Below the pieces are notes generated by a model that saw only the letters and a list, made by a program, of their open reading frames with translations, did not search any database and had not been told where the DNA came from. From the NCBI GenBank assembly GCA_946887345.1, contig CAMPKR010000032.1, positions 1 through 13,110 on the forward strand: DNA of 13,110 nt, given 5' to 3'. Positions 1-6,616 of this stretch are shown in pieces. Position 1 is the stretch's first letter. Each line of letters begins with the position of its first letter. This DNA comes from an uncultured Bacteroidota bacterium. GTDB taxonomy: Bacteria > Bacteroidota > Bacteroidia > Chitinophagales > Chitinophagaceae. Position numbers and translations under genes: made by a program.

Positions 1-2351
1 CTAAATACCGCGTAGTATCTACAAAAGCTGCTAAGGTAGTGAAAGCCGCAGATTCGCTTTATAAGTTTGAAGGTTACCGTGTGTTCCAGGTAAAGAATGC
101 TGAAATTCAACCGGCTGACGTGTATGATGCACAAACAGGTGAGGTGAATACAGAACTCGCTGCGGAAGTATTCCAGTGCGACATCAGCAACGGTATAACC
201 AGGATCGATAATTATGTGAAAATCCCTGAGTTCAGTGATACTACCTGGAGGGGACAGATAAAAGTAAATGGTAAAGACAGCGGCGTTGTTCACAGCTTTG
301 AATTAACCATCGACCAATTCTCTACAGTTTCTGAAAAGCGACTGGTGAACTATAAGAGCTATTACTTTATAGCCGTAGCATATGCCTACAATAATTTTGC
401 ACCTTTCGATATTAACAGGACTGACTCAACTCAGGACGTAGCTTACCTGGAAAGCCGTACTGCTGCAGGTGGCATACCTATACCCATCGTAGTGGGTATG
501 CCTAACCCGGCTAATGGTGATATGGGCACGGTTGTAAACGCAGGCTATGGAGACGGAGTTATCATCCATAAGCTGGAAGGTAAGGGTAATGGCGACAACA
601 TTGTCAGTGTGGATGATGCTACTGAGCAGAAAATACTGAACGATATTCACGTAGATGAGTTGGTTTACAGGCAAGGTGAAGGACCGGTTGATATTAAGGT
701 GATTGATCCTGTTAAGCTTGCAGGTGGTAAATGGGAACTCTTTATTAAAGGCCCGAGCACCAGGTCTACTAAGCCGGGCGATACAACAGATATCGTTACT
801 GCTGATGTGGATGCAAGCGAATGGTTTGTAGTGAAGGACGGACAAGATACAATCTATAGTGAGGGCAACTTTTCTATGAGCCCTAATGAGCAGATCCTTG
901 AAAACTACGGTCTCTCTATTAACCTGCACCAGGTGCGGAGGGCTAGTGAAGATCAAACTCAGGGTAACGGGTACATTACTTCTGACGCCACATTCGCAGA
1001 CCCAACCAAGCCATGGCTTTCAGGTCTTGCTGATGGTGAAGGTGTAGATGTTCGTAACTGGATAAGGGCTGGTGGATTCCAGGAAACTGGTGAAGATCCG
1101 CCACCGGGTAATTGTGATTATGACGATCCTTTCGCCAGCACTAATGAGAATTGGGATAGGGACCAGGTTTATGAAAAATTATTATCTAACAATACATTCC
1201 TGGCTTCTACGTGGGCTCCTTATGGCCTGGTTGCCAAGCAAAGTGCGACCTCTCCTATTTGCAATAACTTCGCGTTGGCCATACAAGGAAGTCAGACGGG
1301 CATTACCAACCTGCATTCCGTTGACCTGGTGATAACTTCAGATAAATCAAAATGGACGCAGTGCCTGGTGCTTGAAGCACAAAACCAGCAGACGCTTTCA
1401 CAAGGTAACGTGAAGCAATTCGGTCTTCGCGGCCATCAGTCATGGACCGGTGAAGTAGACGGAAACGGGCTGCCTGTGTACTCTACAGTTTTGAATGATA
1501 CCGGTATGTCGTGGTTCCCCGGGTATGCAATCGACCAGGTTACAGGTGATCGTCTTTGTATCGTTTTCTGTGAGGACTCTTATCTCGGTACAGAAAATGG
1601 CCAGGATATGATTTGGAATCCAACATCCGGCTATGTAAACTACTATCCTGATCCTACCTTCCCTTCTGCTCTGTTTGGAGGTAAGCATTATACTTACATC
1701 AGTTCTTACAGGTATGATAAATTGGAGAATATGAAAAGAGAGATGAATTCGTCTACTACACTTGGCAGGCTTGCTCCTTTCTACTCCTTTATGTGGGCTG
1801 GTATACCAATGTTGACAGAAGGATTTAACTTGCTTCCGCTTAAAGACAACCTGATCCCTTCCGACGTTAGGATTCGCTTTAGGGTTAAGTATCCTTACGG
1901 TCCTACAGCTGATACGCTAAATGCAGTTCAGTCAGGCCAGGCAGGTTACAACGGAGGCTTCCCTCACTACGCATTTAGTACTACCGATCTTGCTCCTTCG
2001 GCAGTTAACGATGCTACAGATAAAAATGCTCTTCTGGATAGGATACACGCAGTGCCTAATCCATACTATGGTTATGCTGGTTATGAAAATAATCGTCTGG
2101 ATACCAGGGTGCGTATCATCAACCTTCCAAGAAAAGCCAGCATAGATATTTACTCCCTGGATGGGGCGCTCGTACGCAGGCTAACTAAAGACAATCCTAA
2201 CCAGTCTTACATTGATTGGGATATCCGCAACAACAAAGGTTTGCCTATTGCCAGTGGTATGTACCTGATACATGTAAAAGCTGAAGGAATAGGTGAAACA
2301 GTGGTAAAATGGTTTGGCGCAATGCGTCCGCTTGATGTGACTCAATATTAA
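1..2351 (+). CDS. C-terminal part of a very large secreted surface protein with type IX-like sorting/FlgD-like C-terminal domain (5' partial)
   Basis: The reading frame is open from the first full codon (position 3) with no stop, so the gene begins upstream; the GTG at 39 is only an internal valine codon. About 782 codons are visible. The protein is rich in Asp, Asn, Gly, Thr and aromatic residues, as expected for beta-sandwich extracellular proteins, and no membrane helix is visible. The last ~100 residues (from about nt 2046) start with an AVPNPYY motif, continue with IDIYSLDG and WDIRNNKG, then ASGMYLIHV and a short end VVKWFGAMRPLDVTQY. This matches the general pattern of Bacteroidota C-terminal Ig-like sorting domains (type A CTD/FlgD-like), although the final residues are not the classic form. 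A PorV-family gene follows directly, which suggests export through the type IX machinery (inference). Substrate and function are unknown. A large fibronectin/Ig-type adhesin or cell-envelope structural protein is possible. Confidence 0.75.
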   Translation, partial: KYRVVSTKAAKVVKAADSLYKFEGYRVFQVKNAEIQPADVYDAQTGEVNTELAAEVFQCDISNGITRIDNYVKIPEFSDTTWRGQIKVNGKDSGVVHSFELTIDQFSTVSEKRLVNYKSYYFIAVAYAYNNFAPFDINRTDSTQDVAYLESRTAAGGIPIPIVVGMPNPANGDMGTVVNAGYGDGVIIHKLEGKGNGDNIVSVDDATEQKILNDIHVDELVYRQGEGPVDIKVIDPVKLAGGKWELFIKGPSTRSTKPGDTTDIVTADVDASEWFVVKDGQDTIYSEGNFSMSPNEQILENYGLSINLHQVRRASEDQTQGNGYITSDATFADPTKPWLSGLADGEGVDVRNWIRAGGFQETGEDPPPGNCDYDDPFASTNENWDRDQVYEKLLSNNTFLASTWAPYGLVAKQSATSPICNNFALAIQGSQTGITNLHSVDLVITSDKSKWTQCLVLEAQNQQTLSQGNVKQFGLRGHQSWTGEVDGNGLPVYSTVLNDTGMSWFPGYAIDQVTGDRLCIVFCEDSYLGTENGQDMIWNPTSGYVNYYPDPTFPSALFGGKHYTYISSYRYDKLENMKREMNSSTTLGRLAPFYSFMWAGIPMLTEGFNLLPLKDNLIPSDVRIRFRVKYPYGPTADTLNAVQSGQAGYNGGFPHYAFSTTDLAPSAVNDATDKNALLDRIHAVPNPYYGYAGYENNRLDTRVRIINLPRKASIDIYSLDGALVRRLTKDNPNQSYIDWDIRNNKGLPIASGMYLIHVKAEGIGETVVKWFGAMRPLDVTQY

Positions 2352-2358
2352 TAAGTAA

Positions 2359-2393
2359 AGGAGCCCCGAAAGGGCTCCTGTATATAAATTTTT
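2359..2393 (+). terminator. Intercistronic hairpin, weak or partial terminator
   Basis: A perfect 8-bp stem (2359-2366 AGGAGCCC with 2372-2379 GGGCTCCT) closes a 5-nt CGAAA loop, starting 8 nt after the stop codon. The five-T run (2389-2393) lies 9 nt beyond the stem, too far for a textbook intrinsic terminator. It may end only part of the transcripts, or stabilise the 3' end of the upstream message while letting some transcription reach the PorV-like gene. Confidence 0.55.
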
Positions 2394-2401
2394 AAGTGAT
2401 T

Positions 2402-3520
2402 ATGAAAAGATTATCTACAGGTGCAACTTTAGTTTGCGTTCTAGGTTTATCTATACAGGCTTTTGCCGGCAACAGGGATCGTACCGGCCAGGCAGGAGCT
2501 ACGGAATTGAATGTAAACCCGTGGGCCCAGAGTTCAGGTTTGTTCTACCAGAACACATCTTTCGTGAAAGGCCTTGAGGCGATGAAGTGCAATATTGCCG
2601 GCCTGGCTTTCGTTGATAAGCTGGAAGTAGGAGTAGCTCACTCACAGTATCTTTCAGGTACTGGTGTAACGGTGAATAACCTTGGTATAGCACAAAAGCT
2701 GGGCAGCGTTGGCGTCCTTGGACTAAACGTTATGTCAATGGGCTTTGGTGACATTACAGTAACAGATTTCAATAATCCCGAAGGCAACGGTTCTACATTT
2801 AAACCTCAGTTCTTCAACATTCAGCTTGGCTTTGCAAAGGAATTCTCTAATGCTATCCATGCCGGCCTGGCAGTGACCTATGTTACTGAGCAGATAGCTG
2901 ATGCTCGCGCCAGCGGTGCCGCATTTGAGGCTGGTGTGCAGTATAATACGGGTAAAAGGGACAACTTTCACCTGGGTATTACGCTCCGCAATGTTGGTAC
3001 CAATATGAAGTTCTCTGGTGCCGGTTTCTCTATCAGTAGCGAAGCGCCGGATAACGAAAACTATCAATTGAACAGGCAAACACCTACCCAACCATATCAA
3101 ATGCCTACTTACCTGGCAATTGGTGCAGCTTACGATATTTACCTGGATGAAGGTCGTCTGAAGCCAAACCAGGATGTGCCTTATCACAGGCTAACGCTGC
3201 TGGGAAACTTCACGTCTAATTCATTCTTGAATGACTACCTTGGTGGTGGTATGGAATATGGCTTCAAAGAAATGCTCATCCTTCGCGGTGCTTACCGTTG
3301 GGAAAGGGACATTACAGGTGATGAGCCTTCTTCAATGTACACAGGCTGGAGCTTTGGTGGTACTATTCAGAAGTCATTTAAAAACGGCAGCAGGCTGGGT
3401 GTAGATTATTCTTACAGGCCTACACAAAGGCCTGCAAACGGTGTTCACGTTTTCGCGCTGAAATACACTACTGCATCTAAGAAAACCAAAAAGGAAATGG
3501 CCGATTCGGGCAATAATTAA
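2402..3520 (+). CDS. PorV/PorQ-family outer-membrane beta-barrel protein
   Basis: The protein has 372 residues from the ATG at 2402; a GTG two codons earlier (2396) is in frame but would put extra residues ahead of the basic MKR signal start. Residues 1-22 form a signal peptide (MKR, hydrophobic stretch, QAFA cleavage site). The mature protein starts with NPWAQSSGLFYQNTSFVKG and alternates Gly/aromatic beta strands to the end, as in the PorV/PorQ (UPF0164-like) family. Members include PorV, the outer-membrane shuttle of type IX secretion, and paralogues usually found next to large secreted proteins. The gene lies 50 nt after such a protein, so a role in its export or anchoring is likely (inference). 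The barrel is followed by a lysine-rich tail (ASKKTKKEMADSGNN). I do not call it PorV itself because paralogues are common. Confidence 0.82.
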   Translation: MKRLSTGATLVCVLGLSIQAFAGNRDRTGQAGATELNVNPWAQSSGLFYQNTSFVKGLEAMKCNIAGLAFVDKLEVGVAHSQYLSGTGVTVNNLGIAQKLGSVGVLGLNVMSMGFGDITVTDFNNPEGNGSTFKPQFFNIQLGFAKEFSNAIHAGLAVTYVTEQIADARASGAAFEAGVQYNTGKRDNFHLGITLRNVGTNMKFSGAGFSISSEAPDNENYQLNRQTPTQPYQMPTYLAIGAAYDIYLDEGRLKPNQDVPYHRLTLLGNFTSNSFLNDYLGGGMEYGFKEMLILRGAYRWERDITGDEPSSMYTGWSFGGTIQKSFKNGSRLGVDYSYRPTQRPANGVHVFALKYTTASKKTKKEMADSGNN

Positions 3521-3541
3521 GCCCTGAAATAAAAAAATCAG

Positions 3542-3549
3542 TATTTTTG
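3542..3549 (+). promoter_or_regulatory. Possible -7 promoter element (TAnnTTTG) upstream of greA
   Basis: TATTTTTG matches the Bacteroidota -7 consensus TAnnTTTG exactly. No TTG-type -33 element is visible at the usual distance. The predicted start site (about 3555) falls right at the base of the hairpin at 3557-3583, so RNA from here would meet a terminator before greA. No other exact match lies between the hairpin and the greA ATG. Confidence 0.35.
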
Positions 3550-3556
3550 TGATCTG

Positions 3557-3592
3557 CAACGCTTCTGTTCCACAGGGGCGTTGCCTTTTTTT
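3557..3592 (+). terminator. Strong intrinsic terminator between the PorV-like gene and greA
   Basis: A 12-bp stem (3557-3568 with 3572-3583, including two G-T wobble pairs) closes a 3-nt TCC loop and is followed two bases later by seven T residues (3586-3592). This is a good rho-independent terminator for the upstream PorV-like gene. It could also act on any transcript starting at 3542-3549. Confidence 0.8.
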
Positions 3593-3615
3593 CAGTTTTT
3601 ACTAAATTATAGTCT

Positions 3616-4089
3616 ATGTCCGGTCTAAACTATGTTACAAAGGAAACCTTAGAGCATATGAGGGAGGAACTCACCCAGTTGAAAACAGCGGGTCGCGCTG
3701 AAATAGCACGCCAGATAGCTGAGGCGAGGGAAAAAGGGGATCTAAAGGAAAACGCCGAGTATGATGCGGCTAAGGAGGCACAGGGTTACCACGAGGCTAA
3801 AATAGCCCAACTGGAGGCTGCTGTAATGAATGCCCGTATCATTGACGCAAAAGACATAGATACCAGCAAAGTGTCTATCCTTAGCAAAGTGAAGCTGACT
3901 AACCTTATTACCAAGAAATCAGTTGAATATCAAATCGTTTCTGAGACAGAGGCGGATCTGAAGGCGGGGAAAATATCTGTTACTTCACCTATTGGCAAGG
4001 GGCTCCTGGGGAAAAACGCAGGTGATGTTGCCGAGATATCTGTTCCAAGCGGTACACTGCAATTCAAAATAGAGAGTATTTCATTGTAA
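3616..4089 (+). CDS. greA: Transcription elongation factor GreA
   Basis: GreA enters the secondary channel of RNA polymerase and stimulates cleavage of backtracked transcripts, so that stalled complexes restart. The 157-residue length is normal for the family. Residues ~1-76 form the antiparallel coiled coil, with the GDLKENAEYDAAKE tip at 41-54; D42 and E45 correspond to the acidic catalytic residues D41/E44 of the E. coli protein. Residues ~80-157 form the FKBP-like domain with the SPIGKGLLGKNAGD segment typical of Gre factors. The ATG at 3616 gives MSGLNYVTKETLE, a normal GreA N-terminus, and has no Shine-Dalgarno sequence in front. The HIT gene follows after 10 nt, so the two are very probably co-transcribed. 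Confidence 0.96.
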   Translation: MSGLNYVTKETLEHMREELTQLKTAGRAEIARQIAEAREKGDLKENAEYDAAKEAQGYHEAKIAQLEAAVMNARIIDAKDIDTSKVSILSKVKLTNLITKKSVEYQIVSETEADLKAGKISVTSPIGKGLLGKNAGDVAEISVPSGTLQFKIESISL

Positions 4090-4099
4090 AATTAATTTT

Positions 4100-4492
4100 A
4101 TGCCGAGTATTTTTTCAAAGATCATCAGCGGAGAAATACCTTCTTACAAGATCGCGGAAAACGATAAATTTCTCGCCTTTCTTGACGTGTTTCCCATTGT
4201 GGAAGGCCATGTTCTTGTAGTGCCGAAGCAGGAAATTGATAAAATGTTCGATTTGCCGGAAGATATCCTGGCGCAATGGCTCGTGTTTGCACAGCCGATT
4301 GCAAAGGCTATTGAAAAAGAATTTACCTGTAAAAGATGCGGTATCAGCGTCATAGGCCTGGAAGTGCCTCATGCGCATCTCCACCTGGTGCCGATCAATT
4401 CATCCGATGACCTGAATTTTACGCGCCCGAAGCTAACAATACCTGCAGAAAAAATGCAGGAGATACAGCAACGTATCACAAAGCATTTATAG
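4100..4492 (+). CDS. HIT-family (HINT-like) nucleotide hydrolase
   Basis: The 130-residue protein begins MPSIFSKIISGEIPSYK and carries the histidine-triad motif HAHLHL at residues 91-96 (H91, H93, H95), which binds the nucleotide alpha-phosphate. Other family landmarks are FLDVFPIVEGHVLVVPK (28-43) and ISVIGLEVPH just before the triad. HINT-type enzymes hydrolyse AMP-linked compounds such as adenosine phosphoramidates; the true substrate here is not known. It is cytoplasmic, with no signal peptide. It follows greA by 10 nt, and this pairing recurs in Bacteroidota to my knowledge. A CxxC pair (C77, C80) lies at the point where relatives I recall have a single cysteine; there is no basis to call it a metal site. 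Confidence 0.93.
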   Translation: MPSIFSKIISGEIPSYKIAENDKFLAFLDVFPIVEGHVLVVPKQEIDKMFDLPEDILAQWLVFAQPIAKAIEKEFTCKRCGISVIGLEVPHAHLHLVPINSSDDLNFTRPKLTIPAEKMQEIQQRITKHL

Positions 4493-4543
4493 CATCACAC
4501 CTGCACTTTTTTGAGTTAAATTGCAGGCGCAAACAATCAATAA

Positions 4544-5677
4544 ATGACAATTAAGCACTTTGCTCTTTTACTCCTGGCCGTTATTTGCCTGGCCGCATGT
4601 AACAAGAAAGGGAACGATTTTACCGTTATCGGTGATATCTCTAATATGCCTCAACAGCAGGTAATACTGGAAGAACTAGGTATAGCGGAGTTCGTACTTG
4701 TTGACTCTGTAATGAGCGATGAAAAAGGCCATTTTGAACTGAAGGGTACTGCCCCGGAGGAAGGCCGCTATCGCCTCAGGTTCACGGACAACAAATACGT
4801 CATCCTCACAATCGACAAGGGTAATATCAAAGTTACTGCCGACTGGAACGATATAGAGAACTATAAAGTGGCTGGTTCTCCTTCTTCGGAGAGCTTCAGG
4901 GTGTTCATGGGTAATTTCCGTAACTACATAAAGGATCTAAACACCTTGAATATAGTTAAAGACAGCATGATCGCCCGTGGTAACGATAGCCTGCTCCAGA
5001 TGGCAAATGCGGAGCAGCAGGATAAAATGGTGTCTCTTACCCGGTATGTAGAGACATATGCAGATACCACTTCTTCATTAAGCAACGCACTTTTTGCGGT
5101 TCAAATGCTTAATCCTGCATCTGAACAGGATTACTTGAAGGCCTTTATGGGTGGTTTGGAGCGCAGGTTCCCGAAGTCGGCCATTGCTAAGGAATATGTA
5201 AAAAAATACAACGAAATGCTGGCTCAGCAAGCCGCTGCTGCTCCTGAAGTTACAGGCCCTCAAATCGGTGCTCCCGCTCCTGATGTAACACTTACATCTA
5301 CTGATGGCAAACAAGTGTCCATTTCTTCCTTCAAAGGAAAATACGTGCTGGTAGATTTCTGGGCTTCGTGGTGCGGCCCATGCCGTCGCGAAAATCCCAA
5401 TGTCGTTGAAGCGTACAATAAATTCAAAGACAAGAACTTTACTATCCTCGGCATATCATTGGATGACGACCGCACCAAATGGATGGAGGCCATTAAGAAG
5501 GACGAACTTACCTGGACACACATCAGTGACCTGAAAGGATGGGAATCTATTGCCGGCCGTGCTTATGGAGTGCAGTCTATACCTGCGAATTTTCTTCTCG
5601 ATCCGGGCGGAAAGATCATAGCCCGCGACCTTCGTGGTTCAGACCTGGAAGCGAAGCTTGCAGAAGTGATAAAATAA
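4544..5677 (+). CDS. TlpA-like thioredoxin-fold lipoprotein with N-terminal DUF4369
   Basis: The protein has 377 residues. A lipoprotein signal peptide ends in the lipobox LAAC with C19 as the lipidated residue, so it is membrane-anchored and faces the periplasm. Residues ~26-110 resemble DUF4369 (FTVIGDIS, then VDSVMSDEKGHFELKG). Residues ~115-230 are a mostly helical linker. Residues ~238-377 are a TlpA/ResA/AhpC-type thioredoxin domain with the redox motif WCGPC (276-280), the preceding VDFWAS and the cis-proline in SIPANF (P347). Such proteins reduce or rearrange disulfides in exported proteins or in cytochrome c maturation; the specific partner is unknown. It lies 51 nt after the HIT gene and could be read from the greA transcript or its own promoter. 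Its 3' end shares a terminator with the converging gene. Confidence 0.92.
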   Translation: MTIKHFALLLLAVICLAACNKKGNDFTVIGDISNMPQQQVILEELGIAEFVLVDSVMSDEKGHFELKGTAPEEGRYRLRFTDNKYVILTIDKGNIKVTADWNDIENYKVAGSPSSESFRVFMGNFRNYIKDLNTLNIVKDSMIARGNDSLLQMANAEQQDKMVSLTRYVETYADTTSSLSNALFAVQMLNPASEQDYLKAFMGGLERRFPKSAIAKEYVKKYNEMLAQQAAAAPEVTGPQIGAPAPDVTLTSTDGKQVSISSFKGKYVLVDFWASWCGPCRRENPNVVEAYNKFKDKNFTILGISLDDDRTKWMEAIKKDELTWTHISDLKGWESIAGRAYGVQSIPANFLLDPGGKIIARDLRGSDLEAKLAEVIK

Positions 5678-5687
5678 ACCAATACAT

Positions 5688-5728
5688 ATAAAGAGAGGGC
5701 AGCGAATAACTCGCTGCCCTCTCTTTAT
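5688..5728. terminator. Bidirectional terminator between convergent genes
   Basis: A perfect 18-bp stem (5688-5705 with 5711-5728) closes a 5-nt ATAAC loop. The GC-rich core GAGAGGGCAGCGA is flanked by A residues on the left and T residues on the right, so both strands show a hairpin followed by a T-rich tail. It starts 11 nt after the TlpA-like stop codon and ends 9 nt before the stop of the opposite gene. Confidence 0.85.
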
Positions 5729-5736
5729 GTAGTCAA

Positions 5737-6507
5737 TTACATCTCCCGTTTTTCAGGGGCCTCGGCATCACTATCTGTATCTTTTTTCTTCTTATAGTGA
5801 ATGTCAAACCCTATGCTGAACAGCAACATTGTAGTTCTGGCATAATCGGCATAGGGAAAAGCCGTATAAGGTCCGGTCGGTGAAGTATTGATCCGATCCA
5901 CGAATCCATTATTCAGAAAATTGCCCGGGTAGAATTGAAATTTGAGTATTACACCGGGACTATACGCAAATCCTGCAAATACATAGGGCATTATACGCGC
6001 AGTGCGATTGCTGAACCATTCGCTGAGTTTGTCCTTATTGCCCCGCCTTATGTACCCTTTTTCTTTGAAATGAAAAGGCAGGTCCACTCCACCACCCAGG
6101 AAGCCAAAAGTGTGCTTTTCAAAGTTGCCGAACTTGATGCCAAGCGGCATACCGATAGTCAATACCCGGCGCTTTATCGTGCTGTCTATCAATGCAGTCT
6201 TTTCAATGAAGCCTATATTCTTCATATTGATACCGGTAAACAAACCGATGTTATTGGTTATATCGTAGTTGAAATTCATTCCAAAATTGGGGAAGGCCGT
6301 AAAGCGAAGGGTAGTTATACTGGAGCCCGTGGTCAGTTTCTCCATCCTGGTTGTTGAGAATACAAACCAGTCCATATCACTGCTTCGATAAAATTTCTGT
6401 CTCTTGTCAGCTACGCCACTGCTGTCGGCCTCATTCCGGGCTTGCAGGCCAGGGGCAATTGTTAATAAGGCGCTGAACAATAAGGCGCTTTTCAGCATTT
6501 TTTTCAT
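5737..6507 (-). CDS. Outer-membrane beta-barrel protein of unknown function
   Basis: The protein has 256 residues. Residues 1-23 form a Sec signal peptide (MKKMLKS, hydrophobic run, GLQA site). The mature part alternates short amphipathic strands rich in Gly, Phe and Tyr (FPNFGMNFNYDIT, IGLFTGINMKNIGF, VFAGFAYSP, MLLFSIGFDIHY), the usual look of a small Bacteroidota outer-membrane barrel of the porin/OmpA-like type. The last strand is followed by a charged tail (KKKKDTDSDAEAPEKREM), so the barrel does not end with the terminal aromatic residue common in proteobacterial porins. The gene is convergent with the TlpA-like gene and divergent from lon, so it is probably monocistronic. An alternative start three codons downstream (ATG at 6498) also leaves a signal peptide. 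No specific function can be given. Confidence 0.78.
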   Translation of the reverse strand: MKKMLKSALLFSALLTIAPGLQARNEADSSGVADKRQKFYRSSDMDWFVFSTTRMEKLTTGSSITTLRFTAFPNFGMNFNYDITNNIGLFTGINMKNIGFIEKTALIDSTIKRRVLTIGMPLGIKFGNFEKHTFGFLGGGVDLPFHFKEKGYIRRGNKDKLSEWFSNRTARIMPYVFAGFAYSPGVILKFQFYPGNFLNNGFVDRINTSPTGPYTAFPYADYARTTMLLFSIGFDIHYKKKKDTDSDAEAPEKREM

Positions 6508-6521
6508 TTTTTGTCTTTCTG

Positions 6522-6529
6522 CAAAAGTA
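6522..6529 (-). promoter_or_regulatory. Candidate -7 element for the outer-membrane barrel gene
   Basis: Read on the minus strand, this is TACTTTTG, an exact match to TAnnTTTG, 14 nt upstream of the ATG at 6507. No clear -33 TTG is seen. The short leader is compatible with this start, or with the ATG three codons further in. Confidence 0.42.
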
Positions 6530-6568
6530 TAAAACGTAAATGTCTGTAAAAATTACCGACATTATGGC

Positions 6569-6596
6569 TTTGGCATAGGTATTGACTATATATTTG
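6569..6596 (+). promoter_or_regulatory. Candidate lon promoter (TTTG, 16-nt spacer, TATATTTG)
   Basis: TATATTTG at 6589-6596 matches TAnnTTTG exactly, and TTTG at 6569-6572 lies 16 nt upstream, close to the -33/-7 spacing described for Bacteroidota sigma-70-type promoters. The predicted transcript start, about 6602, lies ~15 nt before the first lon ATG. No heat-shock operator such as a CIRCE inverted repeat is seen in this 109-bp divergent intergenic region. Confidence 0.52.
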
Positions 6597-6616
6597 TCCT
6601 CCCCTTTGTACCTGAA

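Noticed and set aside
39..41. GTG as the start of the first gene
   Set aside because: The frame stays open to the window's left edge and there is no signal peptide after the GTG, which would be expected for a secreted protein; it is an internal valine codon.
426..956. Minus-strand open frame of 176 codons opposite the large secreted protein
   Set aside because: Its translation has no recognisable domain and its composition is that of an antisense shadow; the plus frame is continuous and plausible throughout.
4516..4523. TTAAATTG as a promoter for the TlpA-like gene
   Set aside because: It matches the -7 consensus at only six of eight positions and has no -33 element, so it is not strong enough to list.
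5935..6357. Plus-strand open frame of 140 codons opposite the outer-membrane barrel gene
   Set aside because: The minus-strand gene has a signal peptide, barrel-like strands, promoter and terminator; the plus frame has none of these.
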